A program made the position numbers and the translations under genes. A stretch of 64,000 nucleotides of DNA, from positions 1-64,000 of the forward strand of contig QXVZ01018812.1 in NCBI GenBank assembly GCA_008931825.1, written 5' to 3'. Origin of the DNA: Phallusia fumigata (taxonomy: Eukaryota; Chordata; Ascidiacea; Phlebobranchia; Ascidiidae). The notes below the pieces were generated by a model. It worked only from the letters and a program-made list of their open reading frames with translations, did not search any database and had not been told where the DNA came from. Positions 12,401-24,400 of this stretch are shown here, one piece after another; position 1 is the first letter of the stretch, and each line of letters opens with the position of its first letter.

Positions 12401-15400
12401 GAAGGAACATCCACAGTACGATCTCAGCCCAGAGTCGGCCATTATCAAATCTGTATCGCAACTTAAACCGGTGAGGAGTTAATTGCAGTATATGAAATAT
12501 GTTTTTTTTTGGTACACATTTTACAACGTTGCTGTCATCATCAGGAATGACTCGGAAAAGCGGCGCAAAGTTACTTATCGCGGTAAAAGAAAAAATGGGG
12601 GGATCGCGTAACAACTTTTAAAAACGTTAAAACCAACTGATAAGAACATCCGTCAAGGCACGCAATAAAACATGTCAACAAGGAGATAATTCAAGAAATC
12701 ACAGATAGATCACGTTGCAGCGTTTGTCGAAACGTAGAATATGTTTTGTACACAAGTACTGGCTTGTATCTTCCTATTGATGTCTTTTTTGTTTGATATT
12801 GTGCCATTTTTATAACAAAGCGGACGTGTTGGAATATTACTGTATTCTCTATGCCGGTAATAGAGTATTATTTGTATTGGGGTAAGTTCTCAGACACATT
12901 TGGAAATTAATACGCGGATTTCAATAGTGTTGTTTGAAAGACTCATGCCTGATGACGGCAACAGCGTTTGTCAAAACGTAGAAAATGTTTTTCCACAAAA
13001 TTACTGGATTGTATCTCCGTATTGAGACATTTATAGAATGATAAAAATAGGATTGATAATCAAGGTTATGATTTGATAATTGAATTTCAAATAACATGTC
13101 AGTTAACTTTGTCATTCTCCCAACAGTTGCCCCTACCGCCTCTTGTTGAGCCAGAGATTAAACTAAACTTCAACATGTGCATGCCCAAAGGGACCGGATT
13201 ACCTTTGTCAAAATCCTTGCTTGAAGGAACAATCGGCAACGCTACATACAAAGGGTTGCCTGACTACTACGATCTTATATTAAGCAAGGTAGGTAGAATT
13301 CGCTTAAACTTAGTTTTTGTGTTGAAATTCAGGGTGCTATTTTCTCTGTTATTTTTACTGAGAAACTGCTGCAATGCGTAGATTAAATCCATTTAACTGT
13401 AGAAACTTGGGCGTTTGACTTGCCTTATCAATATATGTGCCGCCACAAATAAGATATTTTCACGATGTCTTGTAAAATTTGACCTAAAAAGTGGTTGCTG
13501 ACGCAATATGTAACAGATGATAAATTGGCAAATATGACCAGGATTGGGAACTACTATGATAGATTAAATATTAGGATTGCTGGCATCAATTCTTACAACG
13601 AATATCATACAAAATTTAAACTTGTTCGAAGTCTAATTATGTGTAAAATATTTGATAAAAAAACGTACTAATTTGGTTAATGTTTGGTAAAGGTCTCGTT
13701 ACGTACTTGTTTTAGCGAAGGACGTAGTTTTTAGCGATGACGCCGTTCATACTTAGACGAAAAAACTGATCGGAATGGTCCCGGGTTCAAACCTCGTGAA
13801 AGAAACGTTTGTTTGACTTTTTAGAATAAAATTTAGAACAACCATTATCAAATATCTTTAGGCTCTTTAGTTGTTACCGTTTGGCGTGGTTGTTCGCACA
13901 AGGCTCGTTCGGAAACCAGCTTTAAACGTACAAAGTTGTGCATACGAAAAAGATATGCATTTGTATTTGTCGCTCATCATTACATTAACTGTTCACGAAA
14001 TCGTCTTAACTTCAGTAATCTTTCTTCTCACAGGATCCTCTCAGTTATCTCAATCCCCCTACTCCTCCGTCCTCCCTGCCTCCGTCGCCCAAGAGAGAGC
14101 GACTAAACTCTCTGGAGGAGCTGAAGAGTGATCCCTATCTTCTTCAACAAGCTGTAAAGATCCCAGACTCTCTTCCAACTCCCCCGCATCACGGATCAGA
14201 GAGTATGGAGGATTTGGCTCCTATCACGTGAGTTTAATATGAAATGGTCATTGTGCAAATAACTTCCAATAAAAATTGTTGCTAAGAAGTTTCGATTTTT
14301 TTTGTGTCAACAATTTTCGTGTCTACATTTTTGTGACGTCATTTAATTGCGTCACAGTGGGATGGCGGACGACGCGGTGCAAGCGTCATCACCGGAGCCG
14401 GACGACGATCAGATATTCGCCTACGACAGGCTGGCACTGATGCGAATGGCCAACGCTAAAGACGATATATCGAGGTTTCAGCTGGCCGCCACCAACACAC
14501 AACAGATGTACAGGCCACTGTCACCGGCACTTGCTGAACTGCATTACCCCAGAGATGGTAACAGACTGATTGTTTATAGTTAAATTTTTAACCAGGTGGA
14601 GGTCGGAAAGTTGGGTTTTGGATTTGATTTGCTTGACTTCGTTAGTTTCACTGTAACGCAACTTCACTGCGCCAAATTAAAAAAGACTGGACCGGTGGCT
14701 CTTTATTTTATTTGCGCATTGTTCGTTTCTGTTTAAATCAAATTTCCTTTTTCCACAATTTATCAAAATTCGATTATCTATTGTGCTAGTTCTGCAATTC
14801 TCACTGTAAAACGTTGCGATTTTTAGCAAATACGTTTAGCTAGTTACTTACCTGCTACCCTGTCATTAGCCACATGTGGATAACTACCACAAGGTTAATG
14901 ACCACTGCATTAGATATACTGTGCAATCATTTAAAATTAGGAGCGTCTACGAAGAAATACAATTATTCATCGTGTCAGCAGCCACACTACGAATGTGATA
15001 AATAAAAAATTACGAATGTGATAAATAAAAAATTGTTGTTGCCTAATTATTTCATTTTGCCCATTATATACAACCTAAGTGTGCAAAACTTTCGGCCAAA
15101 CTAATAGATTATTTACATCACTTCCATTTATCTTTACGACTTAAATTTTTTGTTTTTTTAGATACGATGGATGAAAAAGACCAAGTTTCCGTTACACTGT
15201 CTTTCAAGAATTCGTCAAGCAAGGTATCAGCAACTTCCGTATTAGCTAAAATGTAGTTTTTTTTTGTTTATTGAAGGCTAGTTTCTTAAATACACAAATA
15301 TTTAGGCTGTAAAGAAGTCTTTGTCTCTCCTCTCCCGTGCTCTTGGCACTTCTATCATCAGTTTTAAGCTGTTGGATGGTGACAGGCCTGACGCTTCGAT

Positions 15401-18400
15401 GAAGGTATTGCAACTTTAACATTTTCGTTTTTTTAATAAATCAAGTGAGGATGAATGCGAGAGCATTATAAAAGAACTTTCAAATCTATTGTTGAAAGTT
15501 AAAAGGGATATCTGAGGACGTTTGAAGGGCATGGAATTTATTCCCTTTAGTTTTTATCACTTACTGAGTGTTTTGCAGCGATTTGAAAGTAGGAAAACTA
15601 AGTTTTTGTTGACAACTATCAACAAAATGCTAGGTTAAAAATTTTTGCTGTATGTGTTTTCTTTGTCGAGAACAAAAAAAATATTATTAAAACCCATAAT
15701 CTGATAAAAAAACGCACTTTACTTTATATTCTATGGCAGTTTTTGTCTATAGTGGATCCAAAGTGTTTTAAAAAACTGTAACTGCAGTTGTACGCTGCCC
15801 GTGTGGTCTCGTGGTCAAGTAAACGGGTCGATATAAAACTTAGTTTGCTGCAAATGTTACTTAATCGCTTCTTGTCTTTGCAGGAAAGTCCGCGCTCCGA
15901 TGGCCAAAAGGCGATTACTGATTCTCAGGTGAGCTGCATGGTTGAAAACGAGATAAACATTTAAAATAAAGAAATCGCCTTAAATGCTACAGGCAACATA
16001 CAGTATGTTGTTGCAAACTTTTACATTTCCTAATAACTCAAATAAAATAATGAAAATAGTGTTCGCAAAAATTCACTTTCCAACGTTAAATGATGAAACG
16101 CATCAAGTCATGTGATTTGCTTTGTTTCTAGTCACGTGACGCGATGGACGTGCTTCAGCCCAATCAGCGTCGTTGTTGTTCGTGCAGTCGACCGGTACAG
16201 GGTAACGGTGTTCGACGTCCACAGTTTGACGTGAGTATCAAACTCTAAATCTGTTTCTTTGATTATGTTTTTTCGAGCAAAACCGACGCCCAAATGTTTA
16301 CGTTTTTACGACTAAAACTCCTAAATGCATTTAGTGAAATATACTCCTTGAACAAACACGTCTTTAAAACTACTATGGTGAAAATGCATGATATGACTCA
16401 ACCGCTGTTGTATTTGCAGGAGAACGCTTTGGAAGAGGACATAATCTTCTGCAACAAGCAATGCTACTTCACATACGCATTTAACAAAAAGGTAAACCCG
16501 CCCAAGGAACCTATTTATGTGACAAACACATTTACCTATACTGGGTATCTTTCCCGAAGCTCAAGCCAAATTCAAATCTTGTTAGATTATACAGACTGCA
16601 TTATTTTCACGAAATGACACCAATATTGACACAGAGTTTCTGGATCTGCCCTTTCGTATTTTTCCCGATTGCAGTAATTTTAAGTTGTGAGCGACAATTA
16701 AAACTTTAAGAATGCCTGTCACAGCAAACGGTGTTTCAATTTAGCCTAAGCATTCTCGCTGTGATTGGTCGATTTGAAAAATGCTCATGCCCTATCGAAG
16801 CGCAATCTGATCTTCTTTTCCAAATCACATTTGTCCTCTTTTTAGCCAAACGAAACACCTCCTCCCACGAAAAAGAAATGGAAGGCGTCTCACATCTACC
16901 AACGCCACACCACAAAAATCAATATCTCCTCGCTGATCGAAGCAAACCCGGATCCCGACCATCTTTCGGCGAGAGGCCAGCGCATGTATAACTTGGGGTG
17001 CAGCTTCGACGGCCGAGTGGACGACGTTTCGCTGAGGTCTGGCGACGGAAAGGGGCGTGGCAGAGGAAGGAGGCGTGGCTCAACCGGGCCAGGTATGTAG
17101 TTCAGTAACTCGGATACTAATTGGATTTCGAATCTTTCGTATTGGAACCGTTTGTTTGCTTTCAACAACTTACTGGTTGTGAAACGTGACACTTCGGATT
17201 TCAAACAAACTTGGATTAGAAAACAAAATGTAGATTTTATTATAGTCTAGATTAGAATACACCGGTATCAACTGTTTTTAATTAATACACAACATTTTGT
17301 GTCAAAATGTTTGAGATTTTGTTGTTAAATTGGGCATGGTTCTTTATTTAAGAACAGTGTTTATAATGAGCAATACATAGCTCTCTAACAGAAACCATGA
17401 TTATCGACAGTCGCTTTATTTAAATTAACTGGGCATAAATTACTCGCTAATCATTTCATAAAGTTTTAACAAACGAAGCTTTACAAAACTCCAAAATGCA
17501 CAATGTTCGATCAAAATGCATCAAGTTACTGCCTGTTAAGGTGCAACAAAAATCGTGTGTTCATTCTTCTCTTTATTTTTTGTAACAGGCGAGGACACCC
17601 GAGTGACGTCCAAGCGCTGGAAAGGAATCAAGTGGAAGCGCTGGACTGTGACGGTCACGGTGGTGAAAGCGACCAATCAGAAGCCGCCGCCCGACGTCGA
17701 CGCGCTCATCAACAAATATGGATCCGCCTTGAAGGTATTTATTCGTAGGACGTTTTGGAAAAAAACTGATGTTTTTTTCAAAACAACAAATACTTTTTCT
17801 CTTTGTTAACCCCACATTAATATTGTGCACAAAAATTTATTAACCGGCTTTGCATGGTTTTAATGTTTGTTGCCTTTTATTCATAAAAACGGATTAGTTA
17901 AGTTTTTATTTCATCGAAACATAAACGTTTTAAACGTTTGCAACTAAACTAATACTAATATATTTTCTTTGCTATTACCTCGCCAAGAGAAAACCGAAAC
18001 GAAACTTATACTCATTCTGTTTTCTGAAGTAAACGTTCAAAATCAAGGGTATGGCAATCAATGTTAATTATGAGTGCATATGCCGCGAAGCCTCCAGCCG
18101 TACCCCAAAACGAAACCCCATATGCTAACAAATCATACCCCCAAACAAACAAAACTCCCCATTAAAATCAAACATATTTTCCGCAGCCTCCTGCAGATAC
18201 CCGCGACACTCGAGTATGTGTGTTATGTGGGACGAGTGGTGACGGTGCAACCACTGGAGTTGCTCGTCTACTCAACCTTGATGTCGACCAGTGGGTTCAT
18301 CTCAACTGTGCCTTGTGGTCGGCAGAGGTTTATGAGACCCAGGTGCGTACAGTACAGTGCTTATCGACCAATGGTTATGTATTCACATGTGGGTAATGCC

Positions 18401-21400
18401 AGGGTAGCGTTAGCGGCTGGGCCTGTTAGGTGTAAGCACTGTTTTGTATTGAGCATGGAAGCAAAATAAATAAATTAGATTGGTAAATTGGGTTGAATTG
18501 AAATCTGAACTGAACAGAAAGGAATAATGAGTGGAAAAGGTTAGGAGCCTCTGATAAGGTTTATGGTGTTAGTTTTGTAAATTTTGGTGTGTAATTTCCT
18601 GTGATAAATGCCATGTGGTTGGTAAGACAACAGGCCTGTTACCATCATCTCACGTTCGAACAAGCTTTTCTGCTCAACGAAATTTGTACATCTTTCCAAA
18701 AAGTTTGTTTCTAACTCGATAATCCTGGCTCACAAGTGAAGGAAATTTATGCAGAAAAGAAAGTGCAAAAATTAGATTTTATTGCGTTTATTGTTCTGTA
18801 TCCATGATTTGTGTGCCGAAATGAACATTCTATGTAACAAAAGAGTTAAATTACCCAGAATTACTTTTATTTACCCTCGTGGGACAAAAGCTTCCTCACT
18901 GTTTTGCCCCGGTTCGTTCGGTGGCACTACGTCCAGGATTGCGAAAGTTTTAAAACTTTTTTGTGAAAAAATTCTTTTTATTGCTGTTTGAACAAAATTA
19001 AAATGTTTCGTGCTATCCACAGGGTGGCGCTCTGATCAACGTCGACCTCGCGGTTCGTCACGGCGCTACAGCCCTCTGTGCTTTCTGTCAGAAGAAGGGA
19101 GCAACCATCAGCTGCAACAGAACGCGTTGCACTAATATCTACCACTGCGCATGCGCATTGGAATGCGAGTGTCTCTTCTTTAAAGTAAGTTGAACGAGTA
19201 AGATTATCGCCTCAAATGTAACGAAAATTTTCTCCGTGCCCAATACAGTTTACAATTTGGATTTGTCTATACGTAAAGACAAAAGCGTTTCAAAAAGCGT
19301 TTGTCTATACGTAAAGACAATTTAAAAACTTTAAATGCCATGAGCTTTTATTATGTTTAAGCCTTCTAATTAAAAGGGTTCCAAACATTCCCTAGTATTT
19401 TATCCCACAGACGATATCGATTACAGCTGACGTACACAACCAGTTTTAACCAAATTGCTATTTTTGACTTCAGGACAAAACCGTGCTGTGCCCAGTTCAC
19501 GGCGCATCCTACTCCGCATCACCATCTAGCGGCTCGACAGATCAGCTTCGATCACTGGCGGTTTTCCGTAAGGTCTACGTACAGAGACAGGAGACCAAGC
19601 AGATTGCCAGCATCATGCAGCAGGGGGAATTAACGCAAGGTAGTTTTGAAAAATGTTTTTTCGCAAAGTAAAGATATTTGACTTTCGTGGATTTGGTCCA
19701 CAAGTTCTTTCATGGCGTTAGCTGTACGACAGAGCACGCTTGAGGCATGTTTTTTTTAGGATAACTTTAAAAAATCCTCTAAATTGTGTAAAATAAGCGA
19801 TACGCCGCCTAAAGTGGTTAACATGTACAATTTACAACATTACTTCTAGAGAGAATGTATAAGGTAAATATATTGCAATACAAACGTGTTTACTCCATAC
19901 AAACTCTCTGGCAGTTATATTTTTAATGAAGTTCCTTTCGTCTCTGCGTCTTGTATTCCCGCTATATATTTTAAGCACAATTTCGTTTTGCTAAAACAAA
20001 ACTGCTTCATTAGGCGAAAAGAATTACATCTTGCGCGTTGGCGCTCTCATGTTTCACGCGGTCGGTCAGCTCTCCACCCACCAGATGTCGCACTTCCACA
20101 GCAAGACCGCAATCTATCCTGTCGGATACAAAGCTACGCGTATATACTGGAGCAGCAATGTATGTGCAATTTTCTATTTTCACAGTAACAAAAACACATA
20201 TGACGTAACACAGACGCATGACGTAACAACGTTTTATTAATTCGCCAAACTTCCATTTTTTGATAATATAACGAAAGTTTTTGGGCTTTGTTTTGGACGG
20301 AAAGATAAGTTTGTATGATGAAAGGAAAATTCTTAATTTACCCGTCGAAGCTCTGACCTCTTCGAATCTTTATTCATCATTATGTGACATTCAGCAGATT
20401 TTGTTCGATTAACTCGAACTCGGGCACTGGCTCGGCTCGACTCATCAGAAACAAGCGTTATTTTTCAGTTCCTCACAAATTATGACCTTTTTTGTGCAGA
20501 ACACGCGAAAACGTTGCAAGTACATGTGCATGATCACCGAAAAAGAATCCAAACCCCAGTTCACAACGCGATATCAAGCGGTGGCTTCAAGGTCGAAGAC
20601 TGAAACAAGCATACAGGGACAGTGGGTGGAATTGGCTGGTGACAACGTCAACGGTAAGTTCCAGTGTTAAAGTTACATTGGTTGTTTACCTGTTGAAACC
20701 TGTACACCTTCTAAGTAACATGTCACATAACATTTAGTGGCAAACGCTTTTGAACAGCTACAAAAGACCAATTTAGCATGTTTCACAAATAACACTTTTC
20801 TTTCAAGGTTAAAAGCGGTAAAGTGCACAAAATCTAGCAAGCAATTGCCTAAAACAGTGTTTTTCCCCGAAATCGTGCTGCTGAATTAAAATACGGGTTG
20901 TAGTAGTAGTGTTTTTTTTACTTCAGTGTGATAGGACTTGCTTTGATCTAAAGATCGATTTTTGCTTATTAAAGGGAGCGGTGGCAAAACTTTTTTGTCC
21001 ACTCAAACAACACAGTACTCAATATGCTGAGGTTTTTTGCAATCCCATACAGTAATACGGCATTGTTGGTAAAAGTAACAACCAGGGCTAGAAAAAACGC
21101 AAACTTCTCGGAAAGCCAACACAAATTTTCCGCCAGTTTTCAGTAAATTCCCTAAGTTACTATATGTAACCGGTATACTAAACTGATAGAAGCTGGCACA
21201 GTTAAGTTATCCCTCCACAATACTTATTTTCGACGTTTGTGTAACAACTCCAACATGGCAGTTGAAGGTGTGAAACGTGGTCCTTGTATTCTGTCCCACG
21301 GGCGCGCTAAACGGCAAACAGTTTTATATGTGAAATTGTTTCTTTGTACTACTTCATATTCTCGTTTTTATCAGAGCAATGGCTGGAACTGCTTCAGCAG

Positions 21401-24400
21401 TTGGTCAATCTGCGCTCACAACACAAGATGCTCAAACTGTTTCCCGCCTACATCAACGGGGAAAATATATTCGGCTTGACGTCACCAGTTGTCTGTAGGA
21501 TCCTCGAATCGGTGAGCCAAAAGCGTTCCATAAAATCTACGTGGTTACCGGTTAAGCTGCCACAACTTTGTGGTCAGTCGCGTAGTGTTTTGGTGTAAAC
21601 TTCAGCAAATCTTCTAGCTCAGAGTTTTTTTTACCCTTTTTCGTGTCGGCACCTATTAAAAATCACCAACCAGTTTACACCCTCCCTTCTGTATTTAGTG
21701 TACATCACATAAACTTCCTCAATGGATTTTATAGATGTAATGGAGCATCTATACAACTAGCATTAATAATTTACCATCCTTGCACACGTTTGGCACTGAT
21801 CACGTACCCCTAAAAATTACCCTCGGTTATGGACCCCCGGTCAGGCTTTCGCAGAAATGTGATTTAAGATTTGGGTCATACACAACAGACCTTCCCCGAC
21901 ATACGGCAGTAATATTCGGGCACTGTGCTGTCGGTGTCAGGGTCAAGAAGTGGGGTTCAACCAGAAGTGGTGCAAATATGAACTTTCTTGCTTTCAGCTT
22001 CCCAACATCGAGCTTTGCGCTTCGTACAAGTTCCGTTTCGGGAGATCCCCTCTGTTGGAACTGCCGCTTGCGATCAATCCAACTGGTTGTGCCCGCACTG
22101 AGCCTCATATCAAGCAAAGCAGAAAAAAGTAAGTTGCTACAAAAGGCGTTTTCTGAAAACCTTGTATGAATAGGCTCAGTATATTGTTTTGTACCGTAAA
22201 CGTTTATATCTGGCCGTAGCAGACGTGTTATGTTGTCATTATGTTGTCAACACGCCGCAAGTTTTAGACATGTTGAGTTCACACAGTGGGGCAGTTGGCA
22301 CCCAAGGTAGGTTTAGAAACGAGCTTTGCGCAGTCAACCATCAGGTAAACACGACAGATAAGCCAGGTTTCAGCAAGCAAGCTCTCAGAGCTTTATAAAG
22401 TCCTAAAAATTTTTTTTCGGTTGGCTGCGTGAAGCGCGCTCGTAAACCGAATACAAGTTAAATGAGAAGTACCCCATTAGGAGTAGTCCTCAACTATAGC
22501 ATAGTTTACCGGCATAGTAGTACAAAAGTTGTCAATAGGTAGTGAAAACGGTTTGAAAAACAAGTTTCCTCACTGCCAACATTGGATTAGTCGTCTTAAT
22601 AAAAATACACAATAATATGAGGGCTCAAATATGCACTACTTTTTACTCATCGGAACAGGACGTTTTTGTATGACGTAACTTGTCACTTATGTTTATTGAT
22701 TCTCGAGCCGGATTATTTAAACCTTCGTTATAAGATTAGCATCAGATTATGGTCGAGTACCGAGCAGTAAAAACGGCGATGTTTGTACCGAGCAATTGGG
22801 TAACGACGCGGGTTGTCCCATTTCCAGTTTGTAGTGTTTTCAACGTATGTAGCGCAGAGTAGTAAATGTCAGTTGCAGTGTTATCTTGCAGGGAAGGTAG
22901 CTCGTTGCCAGTCTGCTTGCCGAGACGCAGGACGACCTGTCCTTTCTACGGCCTTCCAACAACGTTAGTTCGTTCAAGTCAGGATGATTTGAGTTGTTCA
23001 GATGACAGTGAGGGGAACGGAAGGCAGGTGCACAATTTATGCTGTTGGAGTGCAAAGGCTAGCGTTGTTAGTGTGTTTTTATGCGTGAATGTTTGTGTTT
23101 ATCTTGGCTTTGGCCTCTCTGCCCTTTCAGCCAACAGTAACACGATACTTTTGAATGGCAAACTGTATGATGAAAAGGGGTTAATTTCCATAAAGTGCAG
23201 TAGAAAGACACGTGTTAAGTAAATGTAAGTGTCGTTTTTAGCTGCTTTTACGTATCCCAAGGGTCAAAAGCAACAGAGGCCGCGATACTCGATGCCATGT
23301 ACCTTGCATGTGTTTTTTTTTATGGCTCAACATTACCCACTTCTGCTCAGATTTCCATTTCCACGGTTTACTATATTTTATCTGATTTGCTAGTTTTTCC
23401 ACATGCAATGTTAAACAGTGGTGTTTTAACCTAACATGCTAACTGTGTCGTTGTCCACATGTGGTTGATTACCACAAGGCTTTTTTGGGATACATCGATT
23501 TCTTCAGTTCTGTAAAATCGCTGCTAGTATTATTTCACGTAAAAATATTTCCTTCCAGACCCCATACACTCATCAGCAACCTCATCAGCGAATATTACGA
23601 GTCGACTGGCATTGGCGACGCGTCATCTTCCCTCTATGGCAAACACTTCGTCCATTCCAAGTCGTCCCAGTACAGACGAATGAAGCAAGAATGGAGAAAC
23701 AATGTTTACTTGGCAAGGTCCCGAATACAGGTATTCAAATGAATGTTTTGTAAAATCTGCTTCCTAATCGTTGTGATTGATTCGATTTTGCTGTGGTTTC
23801 GGTTCATACGGAGTCCATTCTTTTTTTATGAAAGCCATTCGTAATGGTGTGTTTTGAGAGGGTTTCACTTTAGGGGAACGCTCAGTTGTATTTGGGTTTT
23901 GCAATCGTGTTGGTTTTAAGAGCATCAAGTTCTTGTTTTGGCTTCAATTTTTAATGATCCGAATCCTTTTTCCGTTTCGATTAAGTCGGAACCTAAACTT
24001 TATTCGGATTAAATTCTTGCCCGATTACATTTTATCTTTTCTCTTTGAAAAATATTAAATTTTGCCCGAAATGCACAACTCCCTACAGTCTCTCTCGAAT
24101 CCCCTAGGGTCTTGGATTGTTTGCGGCGCGTGACATCGAACCGGGCACCATGGTGATCGAATACATCGGTGACATCATTAGATCCGAGGTGGCGGAGAAG
24201 CGTGAAAAGCAGTACGAAGCAGCCAACAGAGGTGTATACATGTTCAGGCTCGACTCGGATTATATTGTGGACGCTACAGTGTCTGGGGGGCCAGCAAGGT
24301 TGGTAGTTGTATGAAATTCGTGATTCTGTTTGTTATGTTTAATTATGTCGTCTTTTTTAGATGCTTACTAGTTTTTTATGTTATGTTTATGTTTGTTTTG

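Noticed and set aside
13710-13800. tRNA gene suggested by a B-box-like gggttcaaacctc
   Set aside because: No A-box at the right distance and no cloverleaf arms could be drawn.
21780-22169. 129-codon plus-strand frame
   Set aside because: It overlaps a true KMT2 exon (21998-22128) in another frame, so it is a shadow.
22866-23222. 118-codon open frame as a regular KMT2 exon
   Set aside because: Including it breaks the frame, and the direct join of 22128 to 23559 gives the conserved KPHTL sequence.
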